Source: Nocardioides furvisabuli
GTDB lineage: Bacteria > Actinomycetota > Actinomycetes > Propionibacteriales > Nocardioidaceae
Assembly: GCF_021083185.1 (NCBI RefSeq)
Contig: NZ_JAIGQB010000001.1
Location: 496,001-560,000 of the forward strand
Length of the DNA: 64,000 nt
Reading direction: 5' to 3'
The position numbers were made by a program, and so were the translations under genes. The notes beneath the pieces were generated by a model that searched no databases, was not told where the DNA came from, and worked only from the letters and a program-made list of their open reading frames with translations. Shown here one piece after another: positions 55,208 through 63,761 of this stretch (the stretch's first letter is position 1; each line of letters starts with the position of its first letter).

Positions 55208-55564
55208 ATGCAGAAGACGTCCCTGACCCACCTGGCCGACAACCAACTCGCCGAAGCCCGGGAGGCGAGCAGCGGCCGGTCCTCGGTCACCGTGTTCGGC
55301 GGGCGCGAGCACGACCTCCGTCAGACCCTGATCGCCCTCGCGGCCGGCCGGTCACTCGGCGAGCACGAGGCGCCGGGGGAGGCGACCCTGCAGGTCCTCA
55401 TGGGCGCGGTGCGGCTCACCGCCGGTGAGGACGTCTGGGAGGGCAGCGCCGGTGACCACCTGGTGATCCCGCACCACCGCCACGACCTGCATGCCGACAC
55501 CGACGCGGCGGTGCTCCTGACGGTCGCCACCCGCGCCTCAGCGGCCGGGCGCACCGTACGGTGA
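55208..55564 (+). CDS. Small single-domain cupin protein
   Basis: 118 residues. GGAGGAG five bases ahead decides the ATG at 55208. A cupin barrel is visible: SLGEHEAPGEATLQVLMGAV and DHLVIPHHRHDLHADTDAAV, with a His cluster able to bind metal. It lies 48 bases after narI, so it may be read with the nar operon, and ends four bases before the MocA-like gene. A sensing or storage role in nitrate respiration is possible, but function is unknown. Confidence 0.8.
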   Translation: MQKTSLTHLADNQLAEAREASSGRSSVTVFGGREHDLRQTLIALAAGRSLGEHEAPGEATLQVLMGAVRLTAGEDVWEGSAGDHLVIPHHRHDLHADTDAAVLLTVATRASAAGRTVR

Positions 55565-55568
55565 CGCC

Positions 55569-56114
55569 ATGACCGTCGGGCTCCTCCTCGCTGCCGGCGC
55601 AGGACGTCGCTTCGGTGGTCCGAAGGCGCTGGCCCGCGAGCCCGACGGCACGTCGTGGCTGCTCCGGTCGGTCCAGGCGCTGCGGCCCTGCGCCGAGGTC
55701 GTGGTCGTGCTCGGCGCCGAGGCGGAGCGGGCCGCCGCGCTGCTGCCGATGTCGGTCTCACGGATCCGTGCCGACGACTGGGCCGAGGGGATGGGCGCCT
55801 CGTTGCGCGCCGGTCTCCTCGCCCTCGACCCCACCGACCACGACGTCGCGCTCGTGTCGCTGGTCGACCTGACCGACGTCGACGCGGCCGTCGTGGCCCG
55901 CCTCGTCGCCGCGGCCGCCGGGCCCCACGTCCTCGCGCGGGCGGCGTACGACGGGGTGCCGGGGCACCCGGTGCTGATCGGTCGCGACCACTGGGCCGGC
56001 GTCGTCGCGACCGCGACCGGTGACCGTGGAGCGCGCGACTACCTCGCGTCCCACGAGGTCGCGCTGGTCGAGTGCGGCGACCTAGCCACCGGCGCCGACG
56101 TCGACACGCGCTGA
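55569..56114 (+). CDS. MocA-like molybdenum-cofactor cytidylyltransferase
   Basis: 181 residues. The NTP-transferase loop GLLLAAGAGRRFGGPKAL and VSLVDLTDVD, a variant of the usual LxDxP/D metal motif, place it in the MobA/MocA family. MocA makes molybdopterin cytosine dinucleotide (MCD), the cofactor form used by CO dehydrogenase-type hydroxylases. The downstream CoxD, CoxE and XdhC-like genes and coxS support MocA over MobA. Confidence 0.85.
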   Translation: MTVGLLLAAGAGRRFGGPKALAREPDGTSWLLRSVQALRPCAEVVVVLGAEAERAAALLPMSVSRIRADDWAEGMGASLRAGLLALDPTDHDVALVSLVDLTDVDAAVVARLVAAAAGPHVLARAAYDGVPGHPVLIGRDHWAGVVATATGDRGARDYLASHEVALVECGDLATGADVDTR

Positions 56115-56169
56115 GGCCCCGTCCGGCGGCCCAACGTCCGGCCAACGTGCCGGGTCGTAGCCTGACGCC

Positions 56170-57048
56170 ATGGACCAAGGCATGGACTCCGCTGCAGACG
56201 TGGCCGCCCGGCTCGGCGCCACCGGGTACCTCGCCGACCAGGAGCTGGCCACGGTCGTCTTCCTGGCCTCGCGGATGCAGCGCCCGCTGCTGCTGGAGGG
56301 CGAGCCGGGCACCGGCAAGACCGCCCTCGCCGAGGCCCTGGCGCAGAGCCTCGACCTGCCCCTGGTCCGGCTGCAGTGCTACGAGGGGATCGACGCCAGC
56401 CAGGCGCTCTACGACTGGGACTTCCCGCGCCAGATCCTGCACCTGCGCGCACTGGAGGCCGCTGGCGACGTCGACTCCGACGAGGCCGAGAAGAGCCTGT
56501 ACGACGAGCGCTTCCTGCTCGCACGACCGGTGCTCGCCGCCCTTCGCCAGGCGCCGGCGGTGCTGCTGGTCGACGAGGTCGACCGCGCCGACGACGAGTT
56601 CGAGGCCTTCCTGCTCGAGGTGCTCTCGACGTGGCAGGTCACCATCCCCGAGTTCGGCACCGTCACCGCCCCCGAGCCGCCGCTGGTGGTGCTCACCTCG
56701 AACCGCACCCGCGAGCTGCACGACGCGCTGAAGCGGCGCTGTCTCTACCACTGGATCGACCACCCGGGTCTGGACCGCGAGGTGCAGATCGTCCGGTCGC
56801 GCGCCCCCGAGGTCAGCGAGGCCCTCGCCCGCCAGGTCGTCGGACTGGTCCAGCAGCTGCGCGCCCGCGACGACCTGCTCAAGCCGCCCGGCGTCGCGGA
56901 GACCCTCGACTGGGCGCGGGCGCTGACCTATCTCGGGGCCGCCGAGCTCGACCTGGCCTCCGCCGCGGCGACCCTGGGCGCACTGCTGAAGTACCGCGAG
57001 GACGCCGACCGCGTGAAGGCCGCACTGGACCGGATGCTGGCGAGATGA
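56170..57048 (+). CDS. coxD: CoxD-like MoxR/AAA+ ATPase
   Basis: 292 residues. Walker A LLEGEPGTGKTALAEAL, Walker B VLLVDEVDRADDEFEAFLLE and sensor TSNRTRELHDALKRRCLYHW match the CoxD branch of MoxR ATPases, shown in Afipia (Oligotropha) to help assemble the active-site metal cluster of CO dehydrogenase. It overlaps the CoxE-like gene by four bases. Confidence 0.9.
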   Translation: MDQGMDSAADVAARLGATGYLADQELATVVFLASRMQRPLLLEGEPGTGKTALAEALAQSLDLPLVRLQCYEGIDASQALYDWDFPRQILHLRALEAAGDVDSDEAEKSLYDERFLLARPVLAALRQAPAVLLVDEVDRADDEFEAFLLEVLSTWQVTIPEFGTVTAPEPPLVVLTSNRTRELHDALKRRCLYHWIDHPGLDREVQIVRSRAPEVSEALARQVVGLVQQLRARDDLLKPPGVAETLDWARALTYLGAAELDLASAAATLGALLKYREDADRVKAALDRMLAR

Positions 57049-58184
57049 GCCGCCCGTCGGCGACCGCCGAGCCGCATGCCGCGGACGAGGTGCTGCTGGG
57101 GTTCGCGCGCGCCCTGCGCGCCTCCGGCGTCGCGGTCACGCAGGACCGCGCGATGGGCTACCTCGCCGCCGTCGCCGAGGTGGGTGCCGACGACCGGCAG
57201 GCGACCTACTGGGCCGGGCGCGCGACCCTGTGCAGCTCGCCCGACGACCTCGCCCGCCACGACCAGGTCTTCGCCGCCTGGTTCGACACGCGCGACGGCC
57301 TGCCGACCCCCCGGCCGCGGGAGGCGTCGCAGCCGGCGACGGCCTACATGCTGCCCGACACCGAGACCGGTGCCGGTGGTGACGACGAGGACGCCGACGT
57401 GGTGCGAGCCGCGGCGTCCGCGGCGGAGGTGCTCCGCCACCGCGACGTGGCCTCGCTCGACGCTGCCGAGAAGCGGCGCCTGGCCGGTATGTTCGTCCGG
57501 CTCTCGCTGCGCCCGCCCAGTCGGCGTACGGCCCGGCACCGGAGGTGGCACCGCGGGCAGGTCGACGCCTCCCGCACCCTGCGGCACTCGCTGCGCCAGA
57601 TGGGGGAGCCCGGCGAGATCGCGTGGCGCCGCCGCGGCACCCGGCCGCGCAGGGTGGTGCTGCTGCTCGACGTGAGCGGCTCGATGACGGCGTACGCCGA
57701 CGCCCTGCTGCGCCTGTCCCACCGCCTGACCCAGTCGGCGCGAGCGGGGGGCGGCACGGTCGAGACCTTCACCGTCGGCACCCGGCTCACCCACGTCACC
57801 CGCGCCCTGCGCTCGCCCGACCCCGACCGCGCCCTCGCCGCCGCTGGAGAGGTGGTGCCGGACTGGTCGGGCGGCACGCGCCTGGGTGAGACGCTCCAGG
57901 TCTTCCTCGACCGCTGGGGTCAGCGCGGGATGGCCCGCGGAGCGGTCGTGGTCGTCTTCAGCGACGGGTGGGAGCGCGGCGACGCGGTCCTGCTGGGCGA
58001 GCAGATGGCCCGGCTGCAGCGCATCGCCCACCGCGTCGTGTGGGTCAACCCGCACCGCGGCAAGGCGGGCTACGAGCCGCTCCAGGGCGGCGTCGTGGCG
58101 GCGCTGCCGCACTGCGACGACTTCCTCGCCGGGCACTCCCTGGCGACCTTCGCCGACCTCACGGAGGTGATCGCACGTGCGTGA
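57045..58184 (+). CDS. coxE: CoxE-like von Willebrand A domain protein
   Basis: 379 residues. A helical N-terminal half (LLGFARALRASGVAVTQDRA opens it) and a C-terminal VWA domain: VVLLLDVSGSMTAYADALL (intact DxSxS) and VVVVFSDGWERGDAVLL. CoxE works with CoxD in maturation of molybdenum hydroxylases. Coupled to CoxD by an ATGA overlap and to xdhC by an 8-base overlap. Confidence 0.9.
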   Translation: MSRPSATAEPHAADEVLLGFARALRASGVAVTQDRAMGYLAAVAEVGADDRQATYWAGRATLCSSPDDLARHDQVFAAWFDTRDGLPTPRPREASQPATAYMLPDTETGAGGDDEDADVVRAAASAAEVLRHRDVASLDAAEKRRLAGMFVRLSLRPPSRRTARHRRWHRGQVDASRTLRHSLRQMGEPGEIAWRRRGTRPRRVVLLLDVSGSMTAYADALLRLSHRLTQSARAGGGTVETFTVGTRLTHVTRALRSPDPDRALAAAGEVVPDWSGGTRLGETLQVFLDRWGQRGMARGAVVVVFSDGWERGDAVLLGEQMARLQRIAHRVVWVNPHRGKAGYEPLQGGVVAALPHCDDFLAGHSLATFADLTEVIARA

Positions 58185-59310
58185 CGTGCTGCCCGAGCTG
58201 ATGCAGTGGTGGGAGGCCGGCGAGACGATCGGCGTCGGCACCGTGGTCGCGACCTTCCGGTCCGCGCCCCGCCCCGCCGGCGCCTCGATGCTGGTCGGAC
58301 CCGACGAGTCGGCTGTCGGCTCGGTGTCCGGCGGCTGCGTCGAGGGCGCGGTCTACGAGCTCGCCCAGACCGTGGTCGCCTCGGGAGAGCCGGTGCTGGA
58401 GAGGTACGGCGTCTCCGACGACGACGCGTTCGCGGTCGGGCTGACCTGCGGCGGGATCCTCGACGTCTTCGTCGAGCAGGTCTCGCGCGAGACCTTCCCG
58501 CAGCTCGGCGACGTGGCCGCCGACATCGAGGCCGGGCGACCAGTGGCGCTCGCGACCGTCATCGAGCACCCCGACCGTGCGTGGGTCGGTCGGCGCATGG
58601 TCGTACGCCCCGACGTCCCCGCCGACGGCAGCCTCGGCTCGCCACGGGCCGACGCGGCCGTCCACGACGACGCCCTCGGACTGCTCGCCGCCGGCACCAA
58701 CGCGACGCTCACCTACGGCCCCGACGGCGAGCGCCGCGGGGAGGGGATGCGGGTCTTCGTGTGGGGCTTCGCGCCCAAGCCGCGGATGCTGGTCTTCGGG
58801 GCCATCGACTTCGCCGCCGCCGTCGCCAAGGTGGGGTCGTTCCTCGGCTACCACGTCACGGTCTGCGACGCGCGTCCCGTGTTCGCGACCAGCTCGCGCT
58901 TCCCGGGAGCCGACGAGGTGGTCGTCGACTGGCCACACCGCTACCTCCGCGCCGAGCTCGACGCCGGGCGCATCGACCGGCGCACCGTCCTGGCGGTCCT
59001 CACCCACGACCCCAAGTTCGACGTGCCGCTGCTCGAGGTCGCGCTGCGCCTCGACGACGACGTCCGCCCTGGCTACATCGGGGCCATGGGCTCACGCCGT
59101 ACGCACGAGGAACGGATGGCGCGGCTGGTGGAAGCAGGTCTCGGCGACGCCGAGCTCGCGCTGCTCTCCTCGCCGATCGGCCTGGACCTCGGCGCGCGTA
59201 CGCCCGAGGAGACCGCCGTGTCGATCGCGGCGGAGATCGTGGCCCGCCAGTGGGGTGGGTCGGGGGAGCGGCTCGCCGCGACCGAGGGCCGCATCCACCA
59301 CGACGACTGA
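58177..59310 (+). CDS. xdhC: XdhC/CoxI-type molybdenum hydroxylase maturation factor
   Basis: 377 residues. XdhC proteins bind the molybdenum cofactor, promote its sulfuration and insert it into the apoenzyme. The N-terminal domain has GSVSGGCVEGAVYE and VGLTCGGILDVFVE with the conserved Cys residues. The C-terminal Rossmann domain starts PRMLVFGAIDFAAAVAKV and includes GYIGAMGSRRTHEER. GTG at 58177 lies inside coxE, implying coupled translation. Confidence 0.93.
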   Translation: MRDVLPELMQWWEAGETIGVGTVVATFRSAPRPAGASMLVGPDESAVGSVSGGCVEGAVYELAQTVVASGEPVLERYGVSDDDAFAVGLTCGGILDVFVEQVSRETFPQLGDVAADIEAGRPVALATVIEHPDRAWVGRRMVVRPDVPADGSLGSPRADAAVHDDALGLLAAGTNATLTYGPDGERRGEGMRVFVWGFAPKPRMLVFGAIDFAAAVAKVGSFLGYHVTVCDARPVFATSSRFPGADEVVVDWPHRYLRAELDAGRIDRRTVLAVLTHDPKFDVPLLEVALRLDDDVRPGYIGAMGSRRTHEERMARLVEAGLGDAELALLSSPIGLDLGARTPEETAVSIAAEIVARQWGGSGERLAATEGRIHHDD

Positions 59311-59376
59311 CGGGCGCCCGGCTCCGTCCGGGCGGCGAATTGGTCGCTGCAGGTGTCCCCACCTATGGTCCTCGGG

Positions 59377-60273
59377 ATGTTTTTTCCCGCCGCACTGCCC
59401 CGTGTCCTCGTCCGATCCACCGCACTCGTCCTCGCCGCACTGCTGCTCGTCACCGGTGTCACGCCGGGCGCCTCGGCGGCGCAGGCCCGTGAGCAGGAGC
59501 GGTCGCAGGCGGCCGCAGGACCCTCGGGCCGCTTCACCGTGGCCACGCTGAACCTCCGCAAGGGGATGAGGGTGCCCGGGATGCGGCACGACATCGGCCG
59601 GGTCCTCAGCGGTGGCGCCTCGGTCATCGGGTTCCAGGAGCGTCTCTTCAGCCGGCCGGCGCTGCGTGCGTCGCTGCCGAAGTCGTGGACGCTGCTGATG
59701 CCGGACGGCCCGACGGGCACGGACGACAACCCGATCGCGTTCGACAAGGACGTCTGGAAGCTCGAGAAGACCTGGTCGGCCCTGCTCACCGGCAAGACGT
59801 GGCGACGCCAGACGGGTCGGATCGCCCACGACCAGTACGGCGTGGTGGCGGTGCTCCGGCACCGCGCGAGCGGCCACGTCATCCGGGCGATGAGCTTCCA
59901 CCTGCCCAACCACCTGCACAACCGCCGCACGGGCGGGCCCAACTACCGCAACCGCGGTGGGGTCCAGGCCATGTGGCGGATGTCGGCGCGGGTCCGCCAC
60001 ATCGCCCAGGACGCACCCAGGCCTCACCAGTTCGTCGGGCTCTGCGACTGCAACGTCACCGAGAACCGCGACACCACCGACCACCTCGTGAAGGGCCGGA
60101 TCACCCGGCCGCTGCGCCTGGAGACCAACTACAGCGGTCGCAAGGGCGGGTCGGGCATCGACTACGTGATGGGCGAGCGTGACTCCGCCTTCCGCATCCG
60201 CTCCTACCGCTCCTACCGCCACCTGGTCACCGACCACCCCGGCATCGTGGCCACCTTCAAGCGCAAGCGCTGA
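59377..60273 (+). CDS. Secreted endonuclease/exonuclease/phosphatase-fold protein
   Basis: 298 residues from the ATG at 59377 (an ATG at 59365 or GTG at 59353 are alternatives; none has a clear ribosome site). A Sec signal peptide (1-~37, ending near GASAAQA) precedes an EEP-like domain: FTVATLNLRKGMR, VIGFQER (metal-binding Glu), VGLCDCNV (in place of the usual GDxN) and the C-terminal DHPGIVATF (catalytic His). It could act on extracellular nucleic acid or phospholipid head groups. No tie to the molybdenum genes is apparent. Confidence 0.78.
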   Translation: MFFPAALPRVLVRSTALVLAALLLVTGVTPGASAAQAREQERSQAAAGPSGRFTVATLNLRKGMRVPGMRHDIGRVLSGGASVIGFQERLFSRPALRASLPKSWTLLMPDGPTGTDDNPIAFDKDVWKLEKTWSALLTGKTWRRQTGRIAHDQYGVVAVLRHRASGHVIRAMSFHLPNHLHNRRTGGPNYRNRGGVQAMWRMSARVRHIAQDAPRPHQFVGLCDCNVTENRDTTDHLVKGRITRPLRLETNYSGRKGGSGIDYVMGERDSAFRIRSYRSYRHLVTDHPGIVATFKRKR

Positions 60274-60310
60274 GCGGGGCCGAGGCCGCCAGGCGTGGAA
60301 CGCTCCCGCG

Positions 60311-60706
60311 ATGAAGGTCTACGTAGCCGGTCCGCTTGCCGACGCCGCCGCGGTCCGGGCGGTGCAGGACGCGGTCGTCGCCGCTGGGCATCAGCTCAGC
60401 CTGGACTGGACCCGCGGTCCCGACGTCGCTTTCGCAGACGGCTATGGGTCAGACCTCGCGATGTCCGCCGATATCGCTACGACTGACCTCGACGGAGTGA
60501 TGGACGCAGACGCAGTCCTGGTGGTCGCGTCGGATCACGAGGGCCGAGGGATGTTCGTCGAGCTCGGTGCTGCTCTCGCTCGCGCGCGTGAAGGCGATCT
60601 GGCGCACGTCGTGGTCGTCGGCCACGTTCGTCACGACAGCGTCTTCTACTATCACCCGGCGGTGCAGCGCGCGTCCACGGTCGAGGAGTGGTTGGCCTCT
60701 CTTTGA
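60311..60706 (+). CDS. Small nucleoside 2-deoxyribosyltransferase-like protein
   Basis: 131 residues. The start KVYVAGPLADAAAVRAVQ, the middle DLDGVMDADAVLVVASD and GRGMFVELGAALARARE (catalytic-type Glu) match the nucleoside 2-deoxyribosyltransferase/TIR-like Rossmann family. Such short stand-alone members may handle nucleotides or NAD-like molecules. Base composition around 60430-60520 is lower in GC than the neighbours, so it may be acquired. Confidence 0.75.
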   Translation: MKVYVAGPLADAAAVRAVQDAVVAAGHQLSLDWTRGPDVAFADGYGSDLAMSADIATTDLDGVMDADAVLVVASDHEGRGMFVELGAALARAREGDLAHVVVVGHVRHDSVFYYHPAVQRASTVEEWLASL

Positions 60707-60757
60707 CGTGCGGGATCTCGGCATGGCGGACGCGCGGGGTCGAGGGATCTCGCGGCT

Positions 60758-60793
60758 TGTCGCATCGAGCCCGAGGCCTGTCGCATCGAGCCC
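60758..60793 (+). repeat. Short direct repeat in a convergent intergenic region
   Basis: TGTCGCATCGAGCCC occurs at 60758-60772 and 60779-60793, 21 bases apart. A hairpin CCCCGC/GCGGGG follows near 60808-60833 and may serve as a bidirectional terminator. No function assigned. Confidence 0.6.
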
Positions 60794-60845
60794 CGAGCAC
60801 GCCTGCGGCCCCGCAACCTGGCAGGTGGCGGGGTGTGGGGCGGGG

Positions 60846-62288
60846 TCATCTTCGCGGCGACGGGATCCGGGGCGGTCCCTGGCCTGGTCCGGGTGGGTCG
60901 AGTGCGGTGGTGCCGTCGCGGTCGCGGCGGTAACGGTGGCCGTGCGGGCTGGTCCACTCGAAGATCCCGGGCTCGATTATGGCGTAGCGCCAAGCGGTGT
61001 GGGTCTTGAGGCGGTGGTGGAACCGGCACAACGCAGCAAGATTGTCGGTGTGCGTCGGCCCGGGCTGGGGCCGACCTTCCGCGTCGGCGTCGTGGTCGTA
61101 CTCGGTGACGTGGTCGACGTCGCAACCCCGCGCCGGGCGACCGCACCACGGGAACACGCACACGCGATCGCGGAGAACCACGAGCTCACGGATCCGGTCC
61201 GGGATCGCGTAGCCCGGCGCGGCCTTCGGCTGGTTGAGGTCGACGACCGGCTTGACGGTGACCTTCGTGCGGGAGTCGCCGCACCAGGACTTCAGCTGGT
61301 CGAGCAGGAGGAGGCGTTGGCCCTCCTCGAGGCGCCCGGTCGACCCGAACACCGTGGTGTCGCCGGACAGGGTGGCGTCGACGTGGGCGTGGAGCACGAC
61401 TTCCCGCGCGACCGGCAGAGCCTGCCCGTCCGGCCCGCTGGTGTGTCCGTGCTGGAAGAGGTCGAGCGCGGTCTGCGTACGAGCCAGGTCACCGAGCGCC
61501 TTGGCCCGCCGCGCATCCAGGGACTCCTGCGACCCGAGGGCCTTGAGGGTGGCGGCTCGGTGGGCGAGGGCCTGGTGCAGGTCGAGGCCGTCGGCGAGGT
61601 CGACCTCGGCCTCGAGCCGGACGGTCCCGGCGAAGTGCACGTCCTCGTCGTGGATCGTGACGTGGCGTGGGTCGACATGGAGGTACCCGTCCTCGGGGTC
61701 CGCGGCCGGATCCTGACCGGCGAGGCCGTGGCGCTTGATCGTCTCGGCGACCAGCCGGTCGAGCTGAGCGGGCCCGATCTTCCCTGCGACGGCGGCGACC
61801 TGGGCGTCGACGAACGCGGCTGCCTCACGGGTGAGGGCCGGGGTGGAGTGGATCGTGACCTCCGCAACCGCGCGGGCGCGCCAGGCGGGCACGCGTCCGG
61901 CGTGGACCTGCGCCCACAACCTCGGAAGGCGGTGGCGCAGCTCGAGCGCGTGCCCGATCAACTTCTTCGCCGACCCCGAGGTGATGCCCAGGACGGTGCC
62001 GAGCTCGGCGACGCAGAACTCCGCCACTAGCGGAGTGCCGGGGCCGGCGATGGGCTCCTCGTGCTCACACCCCGCGACCGTGAACGACGCGGCTGTGTGG
62101 ATGGACTCGGGCGGATGGAGGTCGGCCCACCGGGCAGCAACCTGAAGGAGCTCCGCGGCCGCGCGGTCCTCGGCAGTCTTCGAGCCACGGGCGAGCGCGA
62201 GCAGGTCCGAGGCGGTGAGGTCCTCGACCTCACCTGCTCCGGGCCCCGCCAGCGTCTCGATCATGCGTTCGATGATAGGGAAGGCCAC
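60846..62288 (-). CDS. DUF222 domain HNH endonuclease (13E12 repeat family)
   Basis: 480 residues from the GTG at 62288 (an ATG eight codons later is possible; no good ribosome site supports either). The N-terminal two thirds is DUF222 (helical); the C-terminus has an HNH motif: CDVDHVTEYDHDADAEGRP, then NLAALCRFHHRLKTH. These genes occur in many copies in actinobacterial genomes and move between them. Target and role are unknown. Flanked by genes of unrelated function, which suits insertion between cox-related genes. Confidence 0.88.
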   Translation of the reverse strand: MAFPIIERMIETLAGPGAGEVEDLTASDLLALARGSKTAEDRAAAELLQVAARWADLHPPESIHTAASFTVAGCEHEEPIAGPGTPLVAEFCVAELGTVLGITSGSAKKLIGHALELRHRLPRLWAQVHAGRVPAWRARAVAEVTIHSTPALTREAAAFVDAQVAAVAGKIGPAQLDRLVAETIKRHGLAGQDPAADPEDGYLHVDPRHVTIHDEDVHFAGTVRLEAEVDLADGLDLHQALAHRAATLKALGSQESLDARRAKALGDLARTQTALDLFQHGHTSGPDGQALPVAREVVLHAHVDATLSGDTTVFGSTGRLEEGQRLLLLDQLKSWCGDSRTKVTVKPVVDLNQPKAAPGYAIPDRIRELVVLRDRVCVFPWCGRPARGCDVDHVTEYDHDADAEGRPQPGPTHTDNLAALCRFHHRLKTHTAWRYAIIEPGIFEWTSPHGHRYRRDRDGTTALDPPGPGQGPPRIPSPRR

Positions 62289-62382
62289 CGACAGTGGGTC
62301 TCGGTACGCCTGCTCGTTCCTCGCGGGCTGTTCGACCGGCGAGAGTGAGCCGAGTCCGAGGGAACGGACGGCCCGGCCCCTG

Positions 62383-62410
62383 TTGCGCTCATCACACCCG
62401 GGGCTATGTT
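62383..62410 (+). promoter_or_regulatory. Promoter of the GAF regulator gene
   Basis: TTGCGC (62383-62388), a 16-base spacer and TATGTT (62405-62410), 25 bases before the ATG. Confidence 0.55.
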
Positions 62411-62434
62411 GGCGGCGACTCATCAGGAGTGGCC

Positions 62435-63661
62435 ATGACCAGCGATGACCTGCACGCCCGCCGCGTGAGGGCGGTGCGCGCCTGGACGCAGTTCGTGTCA
62501 GCCGGCGAGGAGCAGGCCGAGGCCGCCGTCCGGCCCGAGATCCTGCGGAGCTGGCAGCTCTCCGGAGTCGTGTCGCCGACCGTGACCGAGGCGCCGCTCG
62601 CCGACGAGGGCGACACGGCGGAGTTCTGGAGCACCTCGCCGCTGCAGACCGCGGTCCAGCGGGTCCAGGACGAGCTGCGGCGCACCGCCGAGGACGGTGA
62701 CCTGGTCATCGCGGTCACCGACGAGCAGACCCGCATCCTGTGGACGTACGGCGGTCGCGTGATGCGCCGCAAGGCCGAGACGGTCAACTTCGTGCCGGGC
62801 GGTCGCTGGGACGAGGCCAGCGTCGGCACCAACGCGCTGGCCATCGCGGGCCGCACCGCCGCGCCCGCCATGGTGTTCAGCGCCGAGCACTACGCCGAGG
62901 TCGTGCACAACTGGGTGTGCTGGGCCGCACCCGTCTTCGACCCCGCGACGGGTCGCTCGCTCGGGGTGATCGACCTGTCGACCACCTGGGACCGCACCCA
63001 CCCGATCGGCCTCGCGACGGCGCGGGTGATGGCCCGGTTGATCGAGGGTGCGCTGCCGGCCGACCGGCGTACGACCCACGTGGGGGCTGCCGGCCCCAGT
63101 GAGCCGGGCCTCACGCTGACGCTCCTCGGCACCGCGGAGGTGTGGCTCGACGGCCAGCGGCTGCTGCTGAACCGGCGCCAGACCGAGATCCTCGCGCTGC
63201 TCGCCCTGCACCCCGAGGGGCTCTCGGTGGAGCACCTCCACGCGCTGCTCTACGGCGACTCCGCGGTGACCACCTCGACCCTCAAGGCCGAGGTCTCCCA
63301 CCTGCGCGCCGCTCTGTCGGGCCAGCTGTCCTCGCGCCCCTACCGGCTCACGATGCCGGTGGCCACGGACATCGAGGAGGTGCAGCGGTTGCTGCGCCGC
63401 GGCGACGTACGCGCTGCCGTGCGGGCCTACGGTGGCGACCTGCTGCCCGGCACCGACTCGCCCGCACTGGTGCAGATGGGCGACTACCTCGCGGTGAGCG
63501 TCCGCGAGGCTCTGCTGGCGCACCCGGACCCCGACGCCGTGCTGCGCTACAGCGAGCTCGCGCCCTACGACACGGCTGTCGTCGAGGCCTGCCTGGCGGC
63601 GCTGCCGGTGCACCACCCCATTGCCCCGTTGCTGAAGGGCAAGCTCGCGTCGGCACGCTGA
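62435..63661 (+). CDS. GAF domain transcriptional regulator with C-terminal winged helix
   Basis: 408 residues. AGGAG at 62425-62429 decides the ATG. Residues ~20-210 form a GAF-type sensor domain as in the AcoR-like N-terminus (RPEILRSWQLSGVV, then GRWDEASVGTNALAIAG and WVCWAAPVFDPATGRSLGVIDLS in part). Residues ~230-330 form a winged-helix domain resembling OmpR/SARP types (RRQTEILALLALHPEGLS, TSTLKAEVSHLRAAL). There is no AAA+ sigma-54 domain. It stands just before coxS in the same direction, so it probably controls the molybdenum hydroxylase genes. Confidence 0.82.
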   Translation: MTSDDLHARRVRAVRAWTQFVSAGEEQAEAAVRPEILRSWQLSGVVSPTVTEAPLADEGDTAEFWSTSPLQTAVQRVQDELRRTAEDGDLVIAVTDEQTRILWTYGGRVMRRKAETVNFVPGGRWDEASVGTNALAIAGRTAAPAMVFSAEHYAEVVHNWVCWAAPVFDPATGRSLGVIDLSTTWDRTHPIGLATARVMARLIEGALPADRRTTHVGAAGPSEPGLTLTLLGTAEVWLDGQRLLLNRRQTEILALLALHPEGLSVEHLHALLYGDSAVTTSTLKAEVSHLRAALSGQLSSRPYRLTMPVATDIEEVQRLLRRGDVRAAVRAYGGDLLPGTDSPALVQMGDYLAVSVREALLAHPDPDAVLRYSELAPYDTAVVEACLAALPVHHPIAPLLKGKLASAR

Positions 63662-63705
63662 AGCGGCTGACCAGACCGACCTACCTTCCACCAACCACGG
63701 CGACC

Positions 63706-63711
63706 TAGGTT
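63706..63711 (+). promoter_or_regulatory. Candidate -10 of the coxS operon
   Basis: TAGGTT, 50 bases before the coxS ATG, with no clear -35 box, as for an activated promoter. GGGAG (63750-63754) is the ribosome site. Confidence 0.4.
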
Positions 63712-63761
63712 CGGCCCCGACGTGACCTGCCTCACACTGGACCTCAATTGGGAGTGGCCTG

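Noticed and set aside
60846..62288. Group I/II intron or homing endonuclease element
   Set aside because: The HNH domain is in a DUF222 protein with no intron structure or interrupted host gene.
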